Source of the DNA: Elusimicrobiota bacterium
GTDB lineage: Bacteria > CG03 > SLGR01 > JAGXOG01
Direction of reading: 5' to 3'
NCBI GenBank assembly: GCA_027858455.1
Contig: JAQICQ010000180.1
Location: 1-14,860 of the forward strand
Length of the DNA: 14,860 nucleotides
Under the pieces are notes generated by a model that worked only from the letters and a program-made list of their open reading frames with translations, made no database searches and was not told the origin of the DNA. Positions within the stretch are counted from its first letter, which is position 1. Every line of letters begins with the position of its first letter. The position numbers and the translations under genes are program-made. This document shows, in pieces, positions 1 through 12,100 of the stretch.

Positions 1-24
1 ATCTCACATCCTTATACTTAAAAT

Positions 25-60
25 AAAAAACCTGAAGGAAATTCCTTCAGGTTGTGTTTG
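25..60. terminator. Terminator-like hairpin upstream of the giant gene
   Basis: An 8-bp perfect stem, CCTGAAGG (31-38) and CCTTCAGG (44-51), encloses the loop AAATT and is extended by A-T pairs at the base. On the plus strand it is followed by a moderate T-rich tract (TTGTGTTTG). On the minus strand the tail TTTTTTATTTT is a classical U-tract. It probably ends a plus-strand transcript whose gene lies left of the window, since stops occur at 19-21 (frame 1) and 24-26 (frame 3). It could also stop antisense transcripts coming out of the giant gene. Stem and tails are seen directly; terminator function is inferred. Confidence 0.75.
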
Positions 61-70
61 TAAACTAATA

Positions 71-76
71 GTGTAA
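71..76 (+). other. Presumed original GTG start, disrupted by one base
   Basis: GTG at 71-73 is followed directly by TAA (74-76) in its own frame. Removing the single T at 74 gives GTG AAA AAA CTT TAT, i.e. M-K-K-L-Y-K-K running straight into the signal peptide. No other single-base deletion nearby does this, because removing one of the A residues leaves the TAA in place. No Shine-Dalgarno sequence precedes it (55-70 is tgtttgtaaactaata), which weakens the case somewhat. It may be an assembly or read error next to an A6 run, or a real lesion. Confidence 0.5.
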
Positions 77-131
77 AAAACTTTATAAAAAATTATTAAT
101 AATATTGTTTTTACTTAATTGCGCTTCAGCT
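72..131 (+). other. Signal peptide coding segment
   Basis: The frame encodes a positively charged n-region (KKLYKK), a hydrophobic core (LLIILFLL) and an A-S-A cleavage motif, giving KKLYKKLLIILFLLNCASA before the mature sequence LRGAED. This is a canonical Sec/SPI signal, and it fits the extracellular character of the repeats. Cleavage is likely after the Ala ending at 131; the Ala at 141-143 is a second option. The Cys at 120-122 is preceded by L-L-N, a poor lipobox, so a lipoprotein is less likely. The only defect is the missing in-frame initiator. Confidence 0.8.
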
Positions 132-3100
132 CTTAGGGGAGCTGAAGATAGGATAAAGACAGTGCAGTATTCTTTTGGTTCTTATTATTCTTCAAACGGT
201 ACGGCAGTGGGAAATGGAACTGACTGGGCTCCCTCATCTCTTGATATCTGGCTTCCCGAAGAGAGTAAATCAATAAAAAGCGCATTTATAGAAGTAGGGT
301 TTCTTACCCAGTCGCTTGATGATATCTTAGGCGGAGGTCCGCCGGCCGGAATTGATATAAAATTTGACAATGGGGCGTCGGCTTCTACCGTAAGAGATTC
401 AATAACCGGGGATGTCTCTTACCAGACAGGAGAATTTGTAAAAATTCTTGTCAGGGCTGATGTAACTTCGGTAATTTCAAATTATTTTGACGGTGATAGA
501 TCAAGCGGAACTTTTTCCGCCGCGGTTTCGGTAAACGGCGCTGATACCCAGGCGCATTCGGCAAAAATTTATATTACTTATGAATACGATCCCACTTCGG
601 CCACTCAGGTTAGGACTGTTCGTTACCCCCTTGATTCTAAAACTTCAAGATTGGGAGAAGGGACTTACTCCTTTTCTTATACCGCAGATATCGCAGATAC
701 CAATGTAGATGTAAAAAAGCAGTGGTTTGAAATAAAAGGACTGCTTTATCCCCTGACCGGAGGAAAATTTTCTTTTTTATATTCCCAGGTCGGCGCTGAC
801 ACACCTTCGCCGACTATGACTATAGGAGGAGATGAAGATACCGGTATGGAGTTTTTTTATATTGATCACCAGGGGAACGGCATATCCAATGGTTTTGCCA
901 TAAATACAGCGCAGACTGTAAATATAGATGTTAGCCGTGAGCCGGGTGGTTCTCAGGGGGGTATATGTTTTTTAGGTGGAGAGGTATTTGTGACTTATGT
1001 CGCTGACGGTAATTCAGCGACAAAGACAAGAACAGTAAGCTACTTTTTGGGTCAGGGAGAATACGCAGATGCTACGGAGGCTTTTACGGATAATTTTTAT
1101 CTTGCCGAAACGGGAATAAGTTTTAATAATATTTATGCCCTCATCAACGGCTCTTTTAACTCGGGCACGTCCGCCACTTTGAATGTAACTCCTTATATAG
1201 ACGGTAATTCCGGCGCATCTTCGGGATATACCGTCATAGCCGAAGCTCCGACGGTAAGCGGTTTTAGTCTTACAAAAGATTTTTCAGCCCTCTCTTCATA
1301 CTGGAACGACGGAGATATCGTTGAAGTGGATGTAGCCAATGCCGGCACGGATGCCAAAGGCGCAAGCTCAGTTGAGCTGATTGCCACTTATGATTTTACC
1401 GGCGAGGGAGAATATACTAATAACTATCAGGCCATGGCAGGCCATACTTATTCTAAAACAAACTCTACATCAGCGCAAATTTCGTTTTACTGGCCGGAAG
1501 TGTTGGGCGTAAAAAATTTAAGGAATGCATCTGTCAGAGAAAATTTTCATCAGACAGGCGCCGCTACCGGGCAGACTGTAACAACGTATAATCCATCTAC
1601 GACAATAGATATTGACGGTTCCAATAGTATAACGGTGCCGCATCGTACCCAGGATGAAACCCATTACGGGACACATTTATACGAGATAACAGAGTTTATA
1701 ACCGTTTCTACAGCTACAGCTGATATTAATTACTCTATTTCGGCAGAAGATATGATGGCCTCCGGAAAATCAAATATTATATATACTTATCTGCCTCCGC
1801 CGAATTCTCCGGTATCATTAGTCCAGTATGAAGGAGATGGCGCTACAGAGATTTCTTCGGGAACTTTTACTGACTCGGAAGATGTTATATTAAAATTTAC
1901 CGTATCATCTCCTCTCTCTTCGGACTCGTTAACACCAAAGGTAGAACTTAGAACGTTCGGTGAAACATTTACGGGAACCTCAAACTATACAGGCGCCCAA
2001 CAGAGTTATGCCGGAAGTCCGCTAATATCTTCAGTAACAATTTCCGGTCTTACCACCGGAAGTTCTTACTACTGGCAGTGCTGGGTTACCGGAGACGGAG
2101 GCGCTTCGGCTAAAGTAAGTTTCGGAGGTTATCCGTCTAATTTTGATTTTGCCATAGATACAGCGGCGCCTGTAGTATCGGATAACCAAACAGGAGATGA
2201 TAGCTGGCAGAAAGAAGCGGGAGCGATATACGATGTGGATTTTGACGATGACCTCTCTTTGCTTGACAGCGCCCAGCATGCTGTCTATTCTGCTCCATCT
2301 CAGGGCGGCAGTTTGGTAATTGGCTGGACGGAAATTTTCAGTAATCTCGGCAGCGCAACTTACACTGCTGACTGGAGCGTGGATTTTGCTAATTTAAAAT
2401 CTTCATATAATTATGTTTCAGTGAGGGTCTGGGATAATTCAGGAAGTACCGTAACTAAAAATGACGTATTTTATATTAAAAAAGATACAACTACGCCTGT
2501 AGTTTCAGATAACCAGACAGGAGATGATTCCTGGCAGAAAGAAGCGGGGGCGGTTTACGATGTAGATTTTGACGATGACCTCTCTTTTCTTGACAGCGCC
2601 CAATATGCTGTATATTCTGCTCCATCTCAGGGAGGCAGTGAGGTAATTGGCTGGACGGATATTTTCAGTAATTTAGGCAGCGCAACTTACACTGCTGACT
2701 GGAGCGTGGATTTTGCTAATTTAAAATCTTCATATAATTATGTTTCAGTGAGGGCCTGGGATAATTCAGGAAGTACCGCAGTTGTAAATGACGTATTTTA
2801 TATTAAAAAAGATACAACTACGCCTGTGGTTTCGGATAACCAAACAGGAGATGATAGTTGGCAGAAAGAAGCGGGGGCGGTTTACGATGTAGATTTTGAC
2901 GATGACCTCTCTTTTCTTGACAGCGCTCAGTATGCTGTATATTCTGCTCCATCTCAGGGCGGCAGTTTGGTAATTGGCTGGACGGATATTTTCAGTAATT
3001 TAGGCAGCGCAACTTACACTGCTGACTGGAGCGTGGATTTTGCTAATTTAAAATCTTCATATAACTATGTTTCAGTGAGGGCCTGGGATAATTCAGGAAG

Positions 3101-6100
3101 CACCGTAACTGAAAATGACGTATTTTATATTAAAAAAGATACAACTACGCCTGTGGTTTCGGATAACCAAACAGGAGATGATAGCTGGCAGAAAGAATCA
3201 GGCGCGACCTATAATGTAGATTTTGACGATGATTTGTCTTTCATAGACAATATAAAATACAGAATATGTTCTGCTACAGGCAACCTAAATCCGGATGTCC
3301 TCCTTGGTTGGACGGATATTGAAGCCCCCGGTTACAACCAAAAAGAATATCTGCAAAACTGGGGTATTTCTTTCGGTGATTGTCAGGAAGGCACTAATTA
3401 TATTTCCGTGGAAGTTTATGACACGGCTTCAAATACAGAGACGGCTAAAGACGTATTTTATGTAAAAAAAGATATAACTTCGCCCGGTATAACTGATAAT
3501 CAGTTAGGTGACGATAATTGGAGAAATAAGGAAGGAACGCTCTATGATGTGGATTTTACGGATACAATTTCAAAACTTGAGAAAGCCGAGTACCGCGTAA
3601 CCTCGGGGCTGGGACAGACAGGAGATGAAATTATAGCCTGGACAGATATCTTTACTTCAACGGGAACTCCGGCTTATAATGATAACTGGTCTGTTCTTTT
3701 TTCTTCGCTTACTGCCGGAACAAATTATGTATCTGTCAGGGATTATGATCAGGCGGGAAATTCTTATTCAAGCGATGATGTTTTTTATGTAATGAAAGAT
3801 ACCAACGCTCCCGCGGTATCCGATAATCAGACAGGAGACGACAATTGGATAAGTTCTCAGGGGACAACATATGATATAGATTTTTCCGATGTCGGAGGAT
3901 CTTTACTTGAGAGGTGCGAATATAGGGTATATGACGGGACTGACCCGGCTTCATCATCGGTAATAATTGACTGGACGGTAATTAGTGATAATATTAACGC
4001 TGATTCATATACATCAGATTGGCAGGTGGATTTTAATTCATTAGTAAGCAGTTATAATTATGTTTCGGTAAGAGCTTATGATAATGCAGGTTCGTCGGGG
4101 ACATCATACAATGTTTTTTTTATAAAAAAAGATACTGCGGCTCCCCAAATAACTGACAATCAAACCGGTGATGATATCTACAGAATGACAAGAGGAACAA
4201 CTTATGATGTGGATTTTTCAGATATGGGTTCGCTTCTTGATAATGCCCGATATACGGTATATTCAGCTCCCGGTAAAGCCGGCGAAAATTTAAAAGCGTG
4301 GACGAATATTTTTTCTTCATTAAATAACAGTAATTATACCGGAGATTGGGAAGTAGATTTTACATCGTTGAATGAAGGAGTTACAAATTATGTTTCGGTA
4401 GATGTCTATGACAATTCCGGTAATACCGCTGAAAAAACGGATGCCTTTTATATATTAAAAGATACAACTTCTCCGAATATCTTAGATAATCAGCAGGGAG
4501 ATGATACCTGGAGAAACTCAGGCGAAACATATTACGATATTGATTTTAAGGATTTGGCTTCGGGTCTTAATAAAGCGGAATATACTGTCTGGGGTTCGCC
4601 CTCAATGACAGGGAGCAGTGTTATCGGTTGGACAGTTATTTTTGATACAGACACATTCAGCAAAGAGCAATATCTTAATGATTGGCAGGTGGATTTTAAC
4701 TCACTTGCCGAAGGAAGCACTAATTATGTTACCGTCAGGGTCTATGATAATGTGGGTAACGCCTATTCACAGAAGATTGATGCTTTTTATATATTAAAAG
4801 ATGTTACACCGCCGTCGGTAATTGATAATCAATCGGGTGACGATACGGAATATTCCAATGACCCCGGTGATATATTTAATATTGATTTTACCGATTCCGG
4901 AGAGAGCGGGTTGGATAGGGCTGATTATATAATATATACCGATACCGGCGCGGAAGGGACAAAATTAAAGGATTGGACACAAATTTTTGATATATCCAAT
5001 TCAACTTATTATCTTACCGACTGGGGCATAGATTTCGGCGCATGCGGTGAAGGGTATAACTACGTATCCGTAAGAGCTTATGATAATGCGGGTTCCTCCG
5101 TGGTTTATTCTGATGTATTTTATGTAAGAAAAGCTGCCGGAATTCCTAATGTATATGATAACCAAGCCGGCGATGATAACTGGAGAGTTTCTAATACCGG
5201 TTATTATAATATAGATTTTTCTTCTAATTCATCGGATTACGGATTGGATTATGCCCAGACTTCCGTATGGTCGGGGGTTGGACAAACCGGCGTAAAAATA
5301 GATACCTGGACTACGGTATTAAGTAATATAAATGCTCCCGAATATACCGCCGACTGGCAGATAATTAATGCTACATTTGATAAATTAATTCAGGGGAAAA
5401 ATTATATATCGGTAAGAGTATATCAGACGGACGGGACAGTAAGCGCTCCGACAGATGTGTTTTATATCATGAAAGATACGGCGCCGCCGGCAGTGGTGGA
5501 TAATCAAACCGGCGATAATATTTGGAGGAATTCTGCCGGGACTACTTATAATATTAATTTTAATGATGAAACCTCGGGTTTGTCAGGGGCCCAATATGCT
5601 GTCTGGAGCTCTCCGGGTAAAACCGGCTCTGGACTAAAGAGTTGGACAATAATCTTTGATACAACTACCTTTTCGGGAAACAATTATACAACTGATTGGG
5701 AAGTGGATTTTAATTCTTTAAATAGTTCCGCCACTAATTATGTGTCCGTAAGAGTAATAGATATTGCTTCTACATCATATACTTATTCAGATGACGTATT
5801 TTATGTGCTTAAAGATACTGCCCCTCCGTCGGTAATCGATAACCAGTCGGATATAAACCCCTGGCAGAACGATAATACATTTACTTATGATATTGATATT
5901 GATGATACAGGGGGAAGTAAACTTGACTATTTCCAGATTAAAGCCTGCAGCGCTCCGGCTCAGGTTGGACTTACAGCAGACTGGACGACGGTTCAAAATG
6001 GTATAGATTTAAATTCTTATACAGACGATTGGAGTCTGCCTGCTGGTTTTTGGCAATCTTTAAAGGATGAAACCACTAACTATATAACCCTGCGGGCTTA

Positions 6101-9100
6101 TGATACCGCAGGGAATGTTTCTGCGGTTAATGAGGATATTTTCTTTGTCCGAAAAGACACCTCCCCGCCCGCGGTCGTTGACAATCAGACAGGAGACGAT
6201 GCGTGGCGCAAATCCGACGGCGCAGTTTATAATATTGATTTTAATGATTACGGTTCGCTGCTTTCGGCGGCGAGCTATTCAGTATGGAGTTCTACCGAAA
6301 TGGCCGGGGTGAAACTCGCGACCTGGACTTATATAGCATCTTCGATAAATGCCGCAGAATATACTTCCAACTGGGAGGTTCTGTTTTCTTCTTTAAATAC
6401 GGGAACAAATTATGTAACGGTAAAAACTAAGGATATAGCCGGAAATACTGCGGTATCAGAAGATGTATTCTATGTAAAAAAAGATACCGCCGCGCCTGCG
6501 GTATCAGATAACCAGACAGGTGATGATATTTGGAAAAAGACGGGCGGCGCGGTCTATGATGTAGATTTTACCGACAGCCATTCTTTGTTGGATTATATCC
6601 AATATACCGTCTATGATTCAACTCAAATGACGGGGAATTTAGTAAAAGACTGGACCTATATCGCATCAGGAATTAATGATGAAGAATATATTACAGATTG
6701 GCAGATAGATTTTTCCGGATTAAACGAGGGTAAAAATTATATCTCTGTAAGAGCGTTTGACAATCTGACTAACGCTACTACTTCCAATGACGTATTTTAT
6801 CTGTTAAAAGATATTACCCAGCCGAATATTTCAGATCTTCAGACCGGTGATAATACCTGGAGAAATTCTAATACCGGAACATACAATATAGATTTTGCCG
6901 ATTCCGGTGGATCGGATTTAAATTCGATTAAATATAAGATTGCTCTTTCTACCGATGGTTTGGATATAGTGGTTGACTGGTATTCTTTTGAAACAGGACT
7001 TGCGACAGATTCTTATACCTCAAACTGGCAGATAGAAGAGACACATTTTCAGCAATTGCCCCAGGGAAAAGTTTATCTCTCAGTAAAAGGGATTGATACG
7101 GCCGGCAATTATTCTACGCTCAATAATGCTTTTTATATATTAAAAGATACGGCGATACCTATAATTACAGATAACCAGACAGGCGATGATACCTGGAGAA
7201 ATAGTAATTCGGGAGTATATGACGCGGATTTTTCTGATACCGGCGGATCTAACCTTAATTATCTGGAATATAAAATATCAACGGCTACCGCCGGAGGAGC
7301 AACAGTGATTGACTGGTATTCATTTCAAACCGGCCTTACCACCGATACCTATATAACTGACTTCTTGATAGAAAGCTCTCATTTTGACCAACTGCCGCCG
7401 GGGAAAAATTATGTTTCTGTCAGAGCCAACGATAGCGCCGGAAATTCCGCGCTCTCATACGATATATTTTATATATATAAGGATACTATAGTGCCTGTAG
7501 TTACCGATAACCAGACCGGTGATGATAACTGGAGAAATACGGCCGGTACGGTTTATGATGTGGATTTTACCGATAGCGGAGGTTCTTACATTGATACTGC
7601 TTACTACAGGGTGGCCGCATCTACGGGGGGAGAGAGCTGGCTGTCGGCCTGGAATGTAATAGATTCCGCAATAGACGCGCCTGAATATACAACAGATTGG
7701 GATATAGACTTTTCAACTTTGACAGAGGGAAAAAACTACATTTCTGTAAAAGTATTAGATTTTTCCGGAAATTTAACAACGGTAAATGATCTCTTCTATG
7801 TTAAGAAAGATACCCGCGCGCCTGTTATAACAGATAACCAGATTGGGGATAATATATGGAGAAATTCAGGCGGAACTTATTACGATATTGATTTTACCGA
7901 CAAAGGGCCGTCATTGCTTTCATATTTTGAATATACGGTATTTACAGCCACAGGATTAGGAGGGACACAGATAAAAAGCTGGACGCTTAAAGAAGCCAAT
8001 CTTTCTACTGAATCTTATACGTCCGACTGGACAGTGGATTTTATTGCTTTACAAGAAGAAACGACAAACTATGTTTCTGTCAGAGTGGAGGACTATGCCG
8101 GAAATCAGACGACTGCTGAAGATGCTTTTTATGTGCTTAAGGATACAACATCGCCCGGTATAGGTGACAACCAGCCGGGGGATGAAATCTTCAGAACCTC
8201 AAATACAGGAACATACGATGTGGATTTTACCGATACGGGAGGAAGCAAACTTGAAAAGTGTGAGACCCAAATATGGAAAGGTAAGAACCAAACAGTAGGA
8301 TTGACAGAGGATTGGACGGCGCGGATATCTTCAATTAACGCGAACACCTATAGCGTCGACTGGGCAATATCGACCGATACGTTCAACATTCTTGACGAGG
8401 GGACATCTAATTATGTGACAGTAATTATATATGACGAAGCCGGCAATACTGCCACGGGCGAAGATCTGTTTTATATCAGTAAAGATACAGTTAAACCGGA
8501 TATTACCGACAGTCAGTCCGGCGACGATACCTGGCAGAAAACCGGCGGTACGGTATATAATATTGATTTTGCTGATTACGGTTCAAAGCTTTCTACCGGT
8601 TATTATAAGGTATATACCGCAACAGGAATGGGGGGAGAGCAGATTATGGGAAATACTCAGATATTTGCCGATATAAACAGCTGGGAATATACTTCCGGCT
8701 GGACGGTTGATTTTTCCTCTCTTACCGAGGGAATAAACTATGTGAGCGTTGAGATTTTTGATAATGTAAATTCTTCGCGGACTGTTGAAGACGTATTTTA
8801 TGTCAAAAAAGATACGACCTCGCCGGCCGCGGTGAACAATCAGACCGGAGACAACACATGGAGAAATACAAATGATGGGATTTATGACATAGATTTTAAT
8901 GATGCGACATCAGGTGTTGTAAAATACGAAACGCGGGTTTCCACTCTTACCGGGAGCGCGCCGTATCTTTATAACTGGGAAGTGGAGGCAACTACCGATA
9001 CAAATAATTATACCGATAACTGGCAGATTTCAGAGAGCCATTTTAACTCTTTAACGGAGGGTGTGACCAACTACATTTCAGTAAGGGTAGTAGATAAAAC

Positions 9101-12100
9101 AACAAACACTTATGAATTAACAGACGCGTTTTATATATTAAAAGATACAACTACGCCTGAAATCACAGACAATCAGCCAGGAGATACTTCCTGGCGTAAT
9201 TCCGGCGGCGCGGTATATGATATAGATTTTACCGATACCGGCGGTTCTTTATTAGACAGCGCAAGATATAAAGTTTACGCGGAACCGTCAATGGGAGGAA
9301 GCGAGATTTTAGGTTGGACGGATATATTTACCTCTGCGGGGGTATCCGCCTGGACTGCCGGCTGGGAGGTTGATTTTACCGCCTTAAAATCTTCGTATAA
9401 CTATGTAAGTGTTGAAGTCACCGATTTTGCCGGAAGTTCTCTAACATTAACGGATGCTTTCTTTGTTAAAAAAGATACGGCTATGCCTGTAATAACCGAT
9501 AACCAGGCGGGAGTAGATAGTTGGATTAAAACTTCGGGAAGCGTCTATGATGTGGATTTTACCGATGAGATAGGCGGATTAACCGGAGCTGAATATACTT
9601 TATATGAGAGTCCCGCTATGGCCGGCGCTGAAATTATGGGATGGACGGAAATTTTTACCGCCGCCGGGGGAACTTATGCATATACAACAGACTGGGAGAT
9701 TAATTTTTCTTCCGCTATAACCGGAATTAATTACGTAACCGTAAAAACTTATGACCTGTCCGGAGCGACCGTAACGGCTGAAGATCTGTTTTATGTTAAA
9801 AAAGATACTGTTTCCCCGATCGTTACCGATACCCAGCCGGGCGATGATATTTGGAGAAATTCTACGGGCACAGTTTATGATATAGATTTTACGGACCCCG
9901 AAAGCGGACTTAGCGGTGCCTCTTACGCAATATATGAAAATACCGGCAGGGGAGGAAATATTTTAAAGAGCTGGACTTTGATACCGGGAATATCGGGAAC
10001 ATCATTTACAGCCGACTGGGAGGTGGATTTTTCCACATTGCCGGAAGGGGAAAGTTATGTAAGCGTTAAAACATGGGATAATTTAAATTCTACAAAAACA
10101 GCGGAAGATCTATTTTATGTAAGAAAAGATACTACAACTCCGGATATAACAAATAATGCTACGTGGAACGAAAATCAGGTTTTTACTTCCGACCCGGGAT
10201 CAATATTTGATGTGGATTTTACGGATTCCGGTTATTCCAATCTTGATTACGCGCAGTATCAGGTCTGGGATTCCACCGGCAGAACCGGCGCTAAATTAAA
10301 GGACTGGGCAAATATTTTTACTTCTACCGATGTAGCATCGTATACCCAAGACTGGCCGGTAGATTTCGGAGCTCTATTGCAGACACCTACTACAAACTAT
10401 GTCAGTGTCAGGGTTTATGATTTCTCTGGGAATTTTAAATATTCTACGGATACATTTAAAGTATTTAAATCTACTCCCACCCCGAAAATTACGGATAATC
10501 AGCTGGGAGACGATACCTGGAGAAATTCAGGCGGAACTACATATGATATAGATTTCAGCTCCAATTCACCTACTGCCCAGCTTTCATATTTTGACCATAA
10601 AATAACCGCCGGACCGGGGCAGACCGGGGATATATTACTTAATTGGACAAAAGTAGCCGATATAAATGCGCCGGAATACACAACTGACTGGGAAATAAAT
10701 TTTTCTTCGTGCAGTGAAGGAATAAATTATGTTTCGGTCTGGATTTATGACAGTGAAGGACATAATACCGAGGTTTCCGATTTGTTTTATGTTAAAAAAG
10801 ACACCACTTTGCCGGTTGCGACAGATAATCAGTCAGGCGATGATACCTGGCGATATTCAAATTCCGGATATTATAATATAGATTTTAACGATGCTGTTTC
10901 GGGATCCGGTTTGGAAAACGCCGAATATAAAATAGTGTCCGATACCGGCGGAGTTATTGTTGATTGGTCAAATATAGGGGGTATCAGCGGTTATTCTTAT
11001 AGTGACGATTGGCAAGTATCAGATACAGACTTTAGTAAACTTAATTCGGGTAGCACAAATTTCGTATCTATAAGAGTTTACGACTATACAGGCTCATCGG
11101 ATACTTTAAATGATGTTTTCTATATTTTGAAAGATACAATTGCGCCGGTAATTACCGATAATCAGTCCGGCGATGATATATGGCGGGTAGGCCCGGGAGC
11201 TGTCTATGACATGGATTTTACCGATTCCGGCGGAGCGCTTCTTGATAATGTTCAATACCGGGTATGTTTGTCATCCGGCGGAAGCGGAGAAATAGTGAGC
11301 TGGACTGATATAGTTTCAGGTTTAAATGCTTCTTTTTATACAACTGACTGGGAAGTTGATTATGAAAATTTAAGTTCTTCAATTAATTATGTTTCCGTGA
11401 GGGCGTTTGATTTTGCCGGGACTTCGGCAACCCTTACGGATGCTTTTTATATAAAGAAGGATTCGGCTGCGCCTGTAGTTTCAAATAATCAATCCGGTGA
11501 TGACACTTGGCGTGAAACCGACCCGGGCAATATTTATGATGTGGATTTTACCGATTCCGGTTCTTCTAAACTTGATAAAGCGTATTACAAGATTTATGAT
11601 TCTACCGGTATGGAAGGAGCGGTTATACAGAGCTGGACAGAGATATTTTCATCACTTAATTCCGACAGTTATTCTACAAACTGGGGGATTAACTTCTTTA
11701 ACGCTAATGAAGGCTATAATTATGTTTCAGTGAGAGTCTGGGATAATGCCGGAAGTTCGGTAACAGCCGAAGATGTCTTTTATCTTAAAAAAGATACTCT
11801 TTCTCCGGATATAACTAATAACCAGTCCGGCGATGATACCTGGCGCAATGCCGGCGGGACAGTTTACGACGTGGATTTTTCGGATTACGGTTCTATGCTT
11901 GATAGTGCGGCATATACCGTATGGACAGATGAAAATAAGACAGGCACACAGATACTGGATTGGATAACTATTGCGTCAAATATAGAGAGCGTAGAATATA
12001 CTTCCGATTGGGATGTCCTGTATTCCTCCCTTACCGCGGGAAAAAATTATGTTTCCGTAAGGGGAACAGATTATTTGGGGCATTCGGCTGCAAACGATGA

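Noticed and set aside
1..76. End of an upstream gene (TAA at 19-21 or 24-26, or the open frame 2-76)
   Set aside because: Only a handful of codons are visible in any frame and nothing distinguishes them. The terminator suggests a gene to the left, but I cannot say which frame it uses.
58..89. Promoter: TTGTAA (58-63) with TATAAA (84-89)
   Set aside because: The spacing is 20 bases and the region is AT-rich, so such matches are expected by chance. It would also place transcription start inside the signal-peptide codons.
105..107. TTG as the true start
   Set aside because: It removes the charged n-region and half of the hydrophobic core, and it has no Shine-Dalgarno sequence upstream.
111..122. 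Lipoprotein lipobox (L-L-N-C)
   Set aside because: Asn directly before Cys is atypical for signal peptidase II, and the A-S-A motif just after fits signal peptidase I.
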